A stretch of 64,000 nt of DNA, taken from positions 1-64,000 of the forward strand of contig NZ_JALBYP010000038.1 in assembly GCF_022678485.1 (NCBI RefSeq), read 5' to 3'. The translations under genes were made by a program, and so were the position numbers. Shown here in pieces: positions 34,807-42,760 of this stretch (its first letter is position 1; the number at the start of each line of letters is the position of its first letter). The DNA is from Aliiroseovarius sediminis. Lineage in GTDB: Bacteria > Pseudomonadota > Alphaproteobacteria > Rhodobacterales > Rhodobacteraceae. The notes beneath the pieces were generated by a model. The model did no database searches, was not told the origin of the DNA, and was given only the letters and a program-made list of their open reading frames with translations.

Positions 34807-35114
34807 AAAATAGCCCCGTTTCCTCAATTTCTTCTTGTTAGTATATAAGCCCCCAAACGCGGGCAAGCCTTTTCCCATGGGCCGGATATACACCTTGGAA
34901 ACGGTGCCGTTTGCGCGCCTTACATGACAGTCTGTAAGAAGGTGTGAACGGTCGGCCACAAAACTGTGGCATAGAAGCACCAATTAAGGCCTCAATCAGT
35001 TTTGGCCTTCTGCATTTCTTGCAAATGCCCGCTGAAAGGTGGATTGAACGCTCATACTCAATTCGGATTTCCCTGAATTGAGGTGAACTTTTGAAACACA
35101 TGAGGGAAAACGAA
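34807..35114. promoter_or_regulatory. porin promoter/leader region
   Basis: No gene is visible. The 5' leader of the porin contains two hairpins: AAGGCC (34986-34991) with GGCCTT (35004-35009), and a perfect 8-bp stem CTCAATTC (35057-35064) / GAATTGAG (35075-35082). The second ends 20 nt before the GAGGG Shine-Dalgarno (35102-35106) and may stabilise the abundant porin mRNA. Confidence 0.4.
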
Positions 35115-35963
35115 ATGAAAAAGATTCTCTTCGCATCGACGGCGCTGGTTGCATCCGCTGGCTTCGCTGCCGCCGACATCAGCTTCTCCGGCGAAGCCGG
35201 CATGGGCTTTGTTTATGAAGAAGACCGCGTAGGTGCCGACGAATGGCTCGTCGACTACTACACCACTCTGTCGGTTGCCATGACGGGCGAAACCGATGGT
35301 GGCTTGGGCTTTGGTGTTGACCTTGACCTGACCTTCGACAATGGCGGCGGTGCTGTCACCGACAACCAAGTTGTCTATATCGAAGGCGGCTTCGGCAAGT
35401 TCTCGGTCGGTACCGTTGGTTCGGCTGTTGACGCGAAATTGGGCCTGTCGGACATTGGTTACTCGGGCCTTGGCACCGACAACACTGCCGAATTCCTGGT
35501 TGACGGCGGCGACGTAGGCAACCTGATGTATGAAGGCACCTTCGGTGACTTCGGCGTTGCCGTGTCCTATGACATGGGCGGCACAGAAGTGGCGTCGATC
35601 GCAGCCACCTACACCATGGGTGATTTCAACATTGGTCTGGGCTACGACGACTGGGGCAACTTCGACGACTCCAGCACCGTCCACGTGAAAGCTGGCGCTG
35701 ATATCGCTGACTTCTCGCTGAACGCTCTGTATTCGCGTAACTCCGACAATGACATCACTTCCTACGGTGTCACCGCCGGTTACACCATGGGTGCTGTCGA
35801 AGTCATGGCTGCTTACTCGGAACTCGAGATTGCTGGTGCTACGACCGACGCATACGGTCTGGGCGTTGCCTATGACCTGGGCGGTGGCGCATCGCTGAAC
35901 GCCGGTGTTGGCGAAATCAACGACGTTGTTGAAGCCGACCTGGGTATCATCATGACCTTCTAA
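35115..35963 (+). CDS. outer-membrane porin
   Basis: A 282-residue protein with a signal peptide (MKKILFASTALVASAGFAAA) and a mature chain that alternates polar and hydrophobic residues with many Gly/Asp, ending in a C-terminal Phe (LGIIMTF), as outer-membrane barrels do. It resembles the Rhodobacter-type general porins and would form a trimeric diffusion channel. ATG 35115 has GAGGG about 9 bp upstream. A strong terminator follows, giving a single-gene transcript. Codon use looks optimised, fitting high expression. Confidence 0.9.
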   Translation: MKKILFASTALVASAGFAAADISFSGEAGMGFVYEEDRVGADEWLVDYYTTLSVAMTGETDGGLGFGVDLDLTFDNGGGAVTDNQVVYIEGGFGKFSVGTVGSAVDAKLGLSDIGYSGLGTDNTAEFLVDGGDVGNLMYEGTFGDFGVAVSYDMGGTEVASIAATYTMGDFNIGLGYDDWGNFDDSSTVHVKAGADIADFSLNALYSRNSDNDITSYGVTAGYTMGAVEVMAAYSELEIAGATTDAYGLGVAYDLGGGASLNAGVGEINDVVEADLGIIMTF

Positions 35964-35987
35964 TCCTAACGGATTATTTGATTAGGG

Positions 35988-36016
35988 AAGAGCGGGCCTT
36001 GTGCCCGCTCTTTTCT
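35988..36016 (+). terminator. intrinsic terminator of the porin gene
   Basis: Perfect 10-bp stem (AAGAGCGGGC 35988-35997 / GCCCGCTCTT 36003-36012) with a 5-nt loop and a T-rich tail. Confidence 0.9.
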
Positions 36017-36061
36017 TTTGGGACACCTGTTACAGGGAAATTAAAATTTCGGAGAGTGCCC

Positions 36062-36715
36062 ATGCCGCTTTCAGACATCAAAGACCGCATCGCCAAGGAA
36101 GAGGCGCGCGTGGGCCGTGCGCCGGGATCAACAACCTTGATCGCCGTGTCCAAAGAACAGCCGCTGGACCGCGTCGTTGCGGTCTTGGAAGAAGGCCACC
36201 GCGTGTTCGGTGAAAACAAGGTGCAGGAAGCGGTCGGCAAATGGCCCGACCTGAAACAGCGTTTCGCCGGGGTTGAACTGCACCTGATCGGCCCCCTGCA
36301 ATCCAACAAGACCCGTCAGGCGATGGGATTGTTCGATGTCATCCACTCGGTCGACCGTCCGAAACTGGCTCGCACGATTGCCCGCATCGCCGAGGAAGAA
36401 GGCCATTGCCCGACGCTGTTCATTCAGGTCAACACCGGGGAAGAGCCGCAGAAAGCCGGGATCATGCCCGACGACCTTGATGCCTTTGTCAATGAATGCC
36501 GTGATCTGGCCCTGCCCGTGGTCGGGTTGATGTGTATCCCGCCGGTAGACGAAGAACCCAGCCTGCATTTCGCGCTGCTGGCCAAGATGGCCGCGCGCAA
36601 CGGGCTTAAACAGTTGTCGATGGGGATGAGCAGCGATTTTGAGCGTGCGATTGCGCAAGGCGCCACGTTCGTGCGTGTGGGGTCAGCCATTTTTGGCGAT
36701 CGGGATTATGGATAG
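36062..36715 (+). CDS. yggS: YggS-family pyridoxal-phosphate homeostasis protein
   Basis: A 217-residue single-domain alanine-racemase-fold protein. The PLP Lys lies in LIAVSKEQPLD, then FGENKVQEA, LHLIGPLQSNK, IQVNTGEEPQKAG and LSMGMSSDFERAI are all family landmarks. It binds PLP and keeps vitamin B6 and amino-acid pools balanced. Separate transcription from the porin is ensured by the terminator between them. Confidence 0.93.
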   Translation: MPLSDIKDRIAKEEARVGRAPGSTTLIAVSKEQPLDRVVAVLEEGHRVFGENKVQEAVGKWPDLKQRFAGVELHLIGPLQSNKTRQAMGLFDVIHSVDRPKLARTIARIAEEEGHCPTLFIQVNTGEEPQKAGIMPDDLDAFVNECRDLALPVVGLMCIPPVDEEPSLHFALLAKMAARNGLKQLSMGMSSDFERAIAQGATFVRVGSAIFGDRDYG

Positions 36716-36776
36716 GGGCTTTGCCCCTCGCGGCTGCGCCGCTCACCCCAGGATATTTTCGGCCAGAAGAAACGTC
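36714..36776. repeat. Roseobacter-type intergenic repeat with paired hairpins
   Basis: Directly after the yggS stop come AGGGGC-TTT-GCCCCT (36714-36728), CGCGGC-TGC-GCCGCT, and then CCCCAGGATATTTTCGGCCA and GAAGAAA. Short GC hairpins followed by an AGGATATTT..CCAGA-GAAA tail recur downstream of genes in Rhodobacteraceae genomes as I remember them. It lies between convergent genes. Confidence 0.55.
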
Positions 36777-37282
36777 TAGCGGACGATGATGCGGCTGTTT
36801 GGGGTCCAGTGGGACATGATCCAGCGCAGGTCGCGGGGCGCGAAAGCCAGGCATCCGGCGGTCGGGTGGCGCGGTTTTCGCCATTGGTGGATGAAGATGG
36901 CAGATCCTTTTCCGGGTTGGGCGTCGGGCCAGTTCCAATCGCTGATCAGCACGATATCGTAGAGTCTGCCCGTCATACGGAGCTTTTCGTGGCTGAATGG
37001 GTGGTTCGTGCGGCGCAGCGGATGGTTATAATTTGGGTCGGCGGGATCGTCTGACCAGATGTCGCGCGGGCTGATCTTGTGAAGGTCGTGCATGCCGAAA
37101 GGTCTTCGCCGGTCGGCACGGTAATAGCCGCCAACGATTCGCCAGGCTCCGCGTGGCGTCGCCCCATCGCCTTCCCGCTTGTCGTCGGTCATCCCGCCGC
37201 GTCCGATTGCGACGGGAAACCGCCGCCCCATGAAACGGGCGCCCCAGCGGGTCACCACCATATCGTGACGGTGGGGGATCAC
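36776..37282 (-). CDS. L,D-transpeptidase (YkuD domain) family protein
   Basis: A 168-residue protein carrying the L,D-transpeptidase catalytic signature IFIHQWRKPRHPTAGCLAF (H...T-x-GC, catalytic Cys). No clear signal peptide is present with the chosen ATG, which is odd for a peptidoglycan cross-linker, but this short cytoplasmic-looking form is common in alphaproteobacteria. Its ATG overlaps the ribA stop by 4 bp. Confidence 0.85.
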   Translation of the reverse strand: MIPHRHDMVVTRWGARFMGRRFPVAIGRGGMTDDKREGDGATPRGAWRIVGGYYRADRRRPFGMHDLHKISPRDIWSDDPADPNYNHPLRRTNHPFSHEKLRMTGRLYDIVLISDWNWPDAQPGKGSAIFIHQWRKPRHPTAGCLAFAPRDLRWIMSHWTPNSRIIVR

Positions 37283-38358
37283 AGAAGATGCCCGGATTTC
37301 GCAGCCTTGGTGGCGAGGTAAGCTTCGTTATGCGCGCCTTTGCCAACACTTAGCGGGACGCGTTCCGCGACGTGGATGCCGGTGTCTTGCATCATCGCAA
37401 CTTTGCGCGGGTTGTTGGTCATCAGGCGCACCGAAGTGAAGCCAAGAGATTTCAGGATTTCCGACCCGATGCGGAAGTCGCGTTCGTCATCCTCAAAGCC
37501 CAGTCGGTGGTTTGCCTCGACCGTGTCAAAGCCTTGATCTTGCAGAGAATAGGCGCGCATTTTGTTGGCAAGGCCAATGCCGCGCCCTTCCTGGTTAAGA
37601 TAGAGCAGGATGCCGTGCCCTTCGTCGCCCATGCGTGCCAGTGCGGTATGCAGTTGCGGGCCACAGTCGCATTTCAGGCTGCCCAGCACATCGCCGGTGA
37701 AGCACGCCGAATGCAGGCGGGTCAGAACGGGGTTTTTGCGCGAGGGGCGGCCGATTTCGATGGCGTAGTGTTCCTCGCCTCCATCGCTGGGGCGGAAGAT
37801 ATGAAGCCGCCCCGCCTCGCTGACGGACAGGGGCAGGCGGGCGTGGACGACGGGGGCGAGATGTAGATCAGTGATCGGATGATCGTCCAACGAAACCTCG
37901 GTCAGGTTATCATTCGAGGTGATTTCGGGTGCGTTAGAGACGTCGATGACCAAAGCTGCAGGCAGTAGGCGCGCGGATTTGCAGAGCGCAATGGCTTCGG
38001 CTTCAAGCCCATCATCACCACCGCGCCGGGTGACAAATGGCCCCTTCATCGGGTGGGTCAGATCATCCGCTGGGTCGGCGACAGCCGCAATCCAGTCGGC
38101 GCCTGCATCGTCCGGCAGTTCAATCCGGGCTACCTGATCGGAATAAGCGCGGGCTTTCAGTGTCGTTGCCCGCCGTGGCGTAATGGCAAGTACCGGCGCA
38201 CCCAGTCTTCGCATGTCCGCAAGTCGCCCCGCCGTCAGTGCCTCGGCCGCGGCGACCAGCACGATGCGCCCGTCGCGCCGCAGTACAATCGGCACCCCCA
38301 CGCGCAAATCGGTGCGGGCGCGGGCCAAAAGCTGGGTCTGGGTGGGGGCGAGTGTCAT
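37279..38358 (-). CDS. ribA: GTP cyclohydrolase II
   Basis: A 359-residue protein. The C-terminal 200 residues are GTP cyclohydrolase II with the zinc Cys cluster (HSACFTGDVLGSLKCDCGPQL), GTP-binding and catalytic stretches (YLNQEGRGIGLANK; TNNPRKVAMM). The N-terminal 150 residues are a degenerate RibB-like domain lacking its catalytic acidic motif, as known for alphaproteobacterial RibA. It opens GTP in riboflavin synthesis. I chose ATG 38358, 5 bp after AAAGGA. Confidence 0.9.
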   Translation of the reverse strand: MTLAPTQTQLLARARTDLRVGVPIVLRRDGRIVLVAAAEALTAGRLADMRRLGAPVLAITPRRATTLKARAYSDQVARIELPDDAGADWIAAVADPADDLTHPMKGPFVTRRGGDDGLEAEAIALCKSARLLPAALVIDVSNAPEITSNDNLTEVSLDDHPITDLHLAPVVHARLPLSVSEAGRLHIFRPSDGGEEHYAIEIGRPSRKNPVLTRLHSACFTGDVLGSLKCDCGPQLHTALARMGDEGHGILLYLNQEGRGIGLANKMRAYSLQDQGFDTVEANHRLGFEDDERDFRIGSEILKSLGFTSVRLMTNNPRKVAMMQDTGIHVAERVPLSVGKGAHNEAYLATKAAKSGHLL

Positions 38359-38511
38359 CGGCATCCTTTCACGACCATAGTTAGGCGGAACTGTCATGAT
38401 ATGAAACATTTACCGACGAATTAACACGAGGCCGTGAGACGTTTGTTGCAAATCTTGCCACTTGCGTGAGGCAGCAACATTTGATGAGGAAGCACGACAC
38501 AGGAGGGCGAG

Positions 38512-39198
38512 ATGTCCACGCTGAAAAAGATACTGTTGGTTGATGACGATGAGGATCTGCGCGACGCGTTGGCAGAGCAGCTTTTGATGACCGAGGATTT
38601 TGAGGTTTTCGAAGCTGGCACAGGGGCCGAGGCACTGACCAAGTCGAAAGAGGCGATCTATGACTTGGTAATCCTTGATGTGGGTTTGCCTGATACCGAC
38701 GGGCGCGAGCTGTGCCGCGTCATGCGCAAGCAGGGTGTCAAATGCCCGATTGTAATGCTGACCGGTCATGACACCGATTCCGACACCATTTTGGGTCTGG
38801 ACGCCGGGGCGAATGACTATGTCTCCAAACCCTTCAAATTCCCGGTACTTCTGGCTCGCATCCGCGCCCAGCTGCGCCAGCATGAGCAAAGTGAAGATGC
38901 CATTTTCCAGCTTGGGCCGTATACGTTCAAACCGTCGATGAAGATGCTGATCACCGAGGATGAGCGCAAGATCCGCCTGACCGAGAAAGAGACGAACATC
39001 CTAAAGTTCCTCTATCGCTCAAGTGACGGCGTGGTGGCGCGCGATGTGCTGCTGCACGAGGTCTGGGGCTATAACGCAGGCGTCACAACCCACACGTTAG
39101 AGACGCATATCTATCGCCTGCGCCAGAAGATCGAGCCCGACCCGTCAAACGCGCGGCTGTTGGTGACGGAAAGCGGCGGGTATCGGTTGAACGCTTAA
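38512..39198 (+). CDS. OmpR-family response regulator (CenR-like)
   Basis: A 228-residue regulator: receiver domain with DDDED pocket, phosphoacceptor Asp in LVILDVGLPD (about 54) and Lys in VSKPFKF, then a winged-helix domain (HTLETHIYRLRQKIEPD). The lack of a neighbouring kinase and the sequence style resemble CenR, an essential envelope regulator of alphaproteobacteria, but I cannot confirm orthology. A strong terminator follows. Confidence 0.85.
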   Translation: MSTLKKILLVDDDEDLRDALAEQLLMTEDFEVFEAGTGAEALTKSKEAIYDLVILDVGLPDTDGRELCRVMRKQGVKCPIVMLTGHDTDSDTILGLDAGANDYVSKPFKFPVLLARIRAQLRQHEQSEDAIFQLGPYTFKPSMKMLITEDERKIRLTEKETNILKFLYRSSDGVVARDVLLHEVWGYNAGVTTHTLETHIYRLRQKIEPDPSNARLLVTESGGYRLNA

Positions 39199-39247
39199 CA
39201 GGTTCCCTCGTGCCCGGGGTTATGGGCATATCCTCCCTGATGGACTG

Positions 39248-39274
39248 GCCGGGCCTTTGTGCCCGGTCTTTTTG
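39248..39274 (+). terminator. intrinsic terminator after the response regulator
   Basis: Stem CCGGGC (39249-39254) / GCCCGG (39261-39266), 6-nt loop, followed by TCTTTTTG. Confidence 0.85.
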
Positions 39275-39361
39275 TGAATGTTGGCTGTGCGGGAAGAAGA
39301 GGGCTTTCGCTGCAGCTGAGGCAGTGGCGGCTTTCAGCAGAATTTAAGCGGTTTGACCCTC

Positions 39362-39787
39362 CTATTTAGCTGACTCAACGACCGACACCCACAGTGCTAG
39401 GGTTCTGCGGTCTTCAAGTTGAACCATTCGCTGTAGTAATCTCGGTTCCCATGAGCCCGGTTTGGCCCGCGCATCGCGCAAGGCTCGATCAAATGCCTCG
39501 ACCGCTTCGTCTACTTGACCGACCTGAGACAGCGCTATCCCTCGTTCGAGTTGGATGATGGCCTGCTTTGCTCGTTCAATGGGAAACAATTTCATCCAAG
39601 CACCGGCAGTGAGTGAAATACTGCAAAACCGAAGCTTCTTAGCACCTTCATATCGATCATTCAGGCACGCTCCGGCCATCAGACCTGCGGTCATTCCGCT
39701 GAGCCACACACAAAGGAAGGTGCTAATAAAGATTGCGTAAGCCCAAGTCTTAAACCTTGATTGTTTTGTTTCTGTCGGCTTTTCCAT
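39362..39787 (-). CDS. hypothetical membrane protein with TPR-like repeat
   Basis: A 141-residue protein with one N-terminal hydrophobic segment (AYAIFISTFLCVWLSGMTAG, about 15-35) and a helical C-terminal part containing a TPR-like unit (ERGIALSQVGQVDEAVEAFD). It is probably anchored in the inner membrane; I do not recognise a specific family. ATG 39787 was chosen over a longer form with an additional hydrophobic stretch. Confidence 0.55.
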   Translation of the reverse strand: MEKPTETKQSRFKTWAYAIFISTFLCVWLSGMTAGLMAGACLNDRYEGAKKLRFCSISLTAGAWMKLFPIERAKQAIIQLERGIALSQVGQVDEAVEAFDRALRDARAKPGSWEPRLLQRMVQLEDRRTLALWVSVVESAK

Positions 39788-39906
39788 GCTTCGTGCTATC
39801 AAAAGCATAAGAAACAAAAAAGGCACTTTAAGCTGCCGTCCATGCATCGCGCAGTATTTGTCACTCTGGGCTCAAAGTCGTCATTGAGCGAATACGAAAG
39901 CCTCCC

Positions 39907-40077
39907 TTAATCCTCCGGCCCGACCGCCTCATCCCCCAGCAAATACCGCGGCCCGGCACCTTTCTCGCCAGCCAAACCCTCTGGACTGTAAAGCGCGCAG
40001 CGATCCAGCGATAAACCCCCGCACCCGTCACACCCGTCCTGTTCACTACGTGGGTGCGCGGCGAAACTCGCCCCTGT
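39907..40077 (-). pseudogene. C-terminal remnant of a SoxR-like regulator
   Basis: The minus-strand frame open from 40077 to a TAA at 39907-39909 encodes EQDGCDGCGGLSLDRCALYS, followed by GEKGAGPRYLLGDE. This aligns position by position with the iron-sulfur tail of SoxR (DGCIGCGCLS....C, EEGTGARLLEDE), with the third Cys replaced by Gly. The MerR helix-turn-helix and dimerisation helix that should precede it are absent; upstream is the xthA promoter and gene. It is thus a truncated relic or a tail left after deletion. Confidence 0.6.
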
Positions 40078-40133
40078 TCACTTTTTGCCCCGTCCTCTAT
40101 GGTCGCCCCACGCTGCGATCGCCGGAGGATATC

Positions 40134-40922
40134 ATGAGCTTCACCCTTGCCACTTGGAACATCAACTCGGTGCGTTTGCGCGAACCGATTGTGCAGAAGC
40201 TTTTGTCCGAAGAAGCGCCGGATGTTTTGTGCCTTCAGGAATGCAAAAGCCCCGTGGAAAAGATCCCGACCGAAGGCTTTGCCGCGCTTGGCTACACCCA
40301 CATGATTGCGCGCGGGCAGAAGGGGTATAATGGCGTCGCGATCCTGTCCCGCCTGCCGATGAAAGAGGTGGTGAGCTTCGATTTTGCCGGTCTTGACCAT
40401 GCCCGCCACATTGCCGCGCAGTTGGAAAACGGCGTCACGATCCACAATTTCTATGTACCAGCGGGCGGCGATGTGCCGGATCGCGAGGTGAACGAGAAGT
40501 TCGGGCAGAAGCTTGATTACCTGACCGACATGCGCGACCACTTCTTTGGCGAGAAGCCGGGTAAATCAATCCTCGTGGGTGATCTGAACATCGCCCCGCG
40601 CGAGGATGACGTTTGGTCGCACAAGCAGCTTCTGAAAGTGGTCAGCCACACCCCGGTCGAGGTCGAGGCACTGGCCCAGGTTCAGGATGCGGCGGGATGG
40701 GTCGATATCACGCGACAGGACATCCCCGAGGGGCAGCTTTACAGTTGGTGGAGCTATCGCGCAAAGGATTGGAACGCGGCGGATAAGGGGCGGCGGCTGG
40801 ATCATGTCTGGGCGACGCCTGACATCTCGAACGCGGGCCACGCCTCGCGGATCTTGCGCGATGCGCGGGGCTGGGAAAAGCCGTCTGATCACGCGCCGGT
40901 CTTTGCGACTTTCGATCTTTAA
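40134..40922 (+). CDS. xthA: exodeoxyribonuclease III
   Basis: A 262-residue exonuclease III/AP endonuclease. Landmarks: ATWNINSVR, LCLQECKS (metal Glu), GYNGVAILSR, LVGDLNIAPR, and RRLDHVWATPD and PSDHAPVFATF (catalytic His). It repairs abasic and 3'-blocked DNA ends. ATG 40134 fits the family start (MSFTLATWN). Confidence 0.95.
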   Translation: MSFTLATWNINSVRLREPIVQKLLSEEAPDVLCLQECKSPVEKIPTEGFAALGYTHMIARGQKGYNGVAILSRLPMKEVVSFDFAGLDHARHIAAQLENGVTIHNFYVPAGGDVPDREVNEKFGQKLDYLTDMRDHFFGEKPGKSILVGDLNIAPREDDVWSHKQLLKVVSHTPVEVEALAQVQDAAGWVDITRQDIPEGQLYSWWSYRAKDWNAADKGRRLDHVWATPDISNAGHASRILRDARGWEKPSDHAPVFATFDL

Positions 40923-40987
40923 AATCGGCGGGGCAGGGGTCATATAGACCTTAACGAATTTGCCAGCACACTGAAGGAGCTTGAGCG

Positions 40988-41896
40988 ATGGAACTTGAAC
41001 TGGGCGGCGCACCGGCCGCAGCTGATCTGATCAAGGATGTGGGCGAGGCGACCTTCATGCAGGACGTGGTCGAAGCCTCGCAAGAGGTGCCGATCATCGT
41101 AGATTTCTGGGCGCCGTGGTGCGGCCCGTGCAAAACGCTTGGCCCCGCGCTGGAAGCTGCCGTCACCGAAGCGGGCGGCAAGGTGCGCATGGTCAAGGTC
41201 AACGTGGACGAAAACCAGATGATCGCGGGTCAGCTTCAAGTGCAGTCCATCCCCACCGTTTATGCGTTTTGGCAAGGCCAGCCTGTTGACGGATTTCAGG
41301 GTGCCGTACCGCAATCCGAGATCAAGGAGTTCGTGAGCCGTGTTGCCGCTCTGGCAGGTGACGGGGGCGGTGGGTTGGCCGAAGCGATCGCCGCCGCTGA
41401 CGAGATGCTTGAGGCCGGCGCCATTGATGATGCCGCGCAGACCTATGCCGCGATTCTGGAAGAAGACCCCGACAATGCCGCCGCCTTTGGTGGTCTGGCC
41501 CGCGCGCATATCGCCAAGGGCAACGTGGACGAGGCCGAGGCCGTTCTGAACGGTGCGCCTGCTGCGATCTCGGACGCGCCGGAACTTGAGGCCGTGCGCG
41601 CACAGATTGAGCTGGCGCGCCAAGCGGAAAACGCGGGGCCGGTGACCGACCTGCGCGCCGCCGTCGATGCCAACCCGGACGATCACCAATCCCGCTTCGA
41701 TCTTGCGGTCGCGTTGAATGCGTCAGGCGATGTACAGGGCGCTGTGGACGAGTTGTTGGAGCTTTTCCGCAGGGATAGAGACTGGAATGATGCTGCCGCC
41801 AAGGCCCAGTTGTTTACGATTTTTGACGCGCTGGATGCGAAAGATCCGATTGCCTTGACGGGTCGTCGCAAGCTGTCGTCGATGATCTTTGTGTGA
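40988..41896 (+). CDS. CnoX/YbbN-type thioredoxin with TPR region
   Basis: A 302-residue protein: thioredoxin domain (about 20-120) with the active site FWAPWCGPCKTLG and cis-Pro (IPTVYAF), then TPR-like helices (AEAIAAADEMLEAGAIDDAA onward). CnoX/YbbN proteins combine chaperone and redox functions and hand clients to GroEL; here the WCGPC site is intact, unlike E. coli CnoX, so it may be redox-active. Confidence 0.9.
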   Translation: MELELGGAPAAADLIKDVGEATFMQDVVEASQEVPIIVDFWAPWCGPCKTLGPALEAAVTEAGGKVRMVKVNVDENQMIAGQLQVQSIPTVYAFWQGQPVDGFQGAVPQSEIKEFVSRVAALAGDGGGGLAEAIAAADEMLEAGAIDDAAQTYAAILEEDPDNAAAFGGLARAHIAKGNVDEAEAVLNGAPAAISDAPELEAVRAQIELARQAENAGPVTDLRAAVDANPDDHQSRFDLAVALNASGDVQGAVDELLELFRRDRDWNDAAAKAQLFTIFDALDAKDPIALTGRRKLSSMIFV

Positions 41897-41923
41897 TGGC
41901 GCGAGTCGCGCTACAGTGATCCT

Positions 41924-42568
41924 ATGATGTCAGCCGCTGACCTGCCCGATTTCCTGCCGTTGTTCCCTTTGCCGGGGGCGCTGTTACTGCCGCGTGGGCG
42001 TCTGCCCCTGCACGTCTTCGAACCGCGCTACCTAGCGCTATTCGAAGATGCGCTGAAAACGCCCGAGCGGCTGATCGGGATGATTCAGCCGATCGGCGAA
42101 GGTCAGGACGACGGCGCGCGGCTTCACGCAATCGGATGTGCCGGTCGCATCACGTCATTCACGGAAACGGATGATGGGCGATATATGATCACCTTGACTG
42201 GTATTTCGCGGTTCCGACTGGGCGCGGTGCAGGAAGGGTTCACGCCCTATCTGCGAACCGAAGCCGATTGGCGCAGCTTTGATCGCGATCTGGGTCAGCC
42301 CGAACATGATCCGGCGCTGGATCGCGATGCGTTTTTCAAGTTGTTGGAACGGTATTTCAACCTTGAAGAATTGCAGACCGATTGGGAAAATCTGCAAACT
42401 GCCGAAGATGAATTGTTGATCAATGCGTTGTCGATGCTGTGCCCCTTTGACTCTGAAGACAAACAGGCGTTGTTAGAGGCCCCTTCGCTGAGCACCCGCC
42501 GCGAGACATTGGTGACCCTGATGGAATACACCCTGCGCAGCGGCGCGGGCGAGGAGAAAGTGCAATGA
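41924..42568 (+). CDS. LON peptidase substrate-binding domain protein
   Basis: A 214-residue stand-alone LON N-terminal domain ([20 protein letters not shown], then [33 protein letters not shown]). It has no AAA or protease part, as usual for this family. It sits between the CnoX-like gene and a Trm112-like gene, a conserved alphaproteobacterial order. A second ATG at 41927 is equally possible. Overlaps the next gene by 4 bp. Confidence 0.88.
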   Translation: MMSAADLPDFLPLFPLPGALLLPRGRLPLHVFEPRYLALFEDALKTPERLIGMIQPIGEGQDDGARLHAIGCAGRITSFTETDDGRYMITLTGISRFRLGAVQEGFTPYLRTEADWRSFDRDLGQPEHDPALDRDAFFKLLERYFNLEELQTDWENLQTAEDELLINALSMLCPFDSEDKQALLEAPSLSTRRETLVTLMEYTLRSGAGEEKVQ

Positions 42569-42756
42569 CCGACGCCCCCACCCCCGAATTCGACCGCCAT
42601 ATGATCGAGGCTTTGGTCTGCCCGGTCACTCAGACGGTTCTGAGCTATGATGCTGGAAAGCAAGAGCTGGTGTCGAAGGCCGCCCGGCTGGCCTTTCCCA
42701 TTCGCGGTGGTATTCCGGTGATGCTGGTGGACGAGGCCCGCAAGATCGAGGACTAG
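42565..42756 (+). CDS. Trm112-like/UPF0434 protein (63 aa)
   Basis: A 63-residue protein of the Trm112 type: [20 protein letters not shown], ending with [19 protein letters not shown]. The zinc-ligand Cys of the eukaryotic protein are reduced to one here, as is common in alphaproteobacterial members. Related proteins stabilise methyltransferases. ATGA overlap with the preceding LON-domain gene. Confidence 0.88.
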   Translation: MTDAPTPEFDRHMIEALVCPVTQTVLSYDAGKQELVSKAARLAFPIRGGIPVMLVDEARKIED

Positions 42757-42760
42757 ATCC

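Noticed and set aside
34986-35009. AAGGCC/GGCCTT hairpin as a terminator
   Set aside because: Only 6 bp and without a T-run; placed in a leader rather than after a gene.
34838-35203. 121-aa minus-strand ORF across the porin start
   Set aside because: Shadow of the porin signal-peptide region; no motif or ribosome site.
38359-38511. FMN riboswitch before ribA
   Set aside because: The gap upstream of ribA is short and shows no conserved RFN-element blocks.
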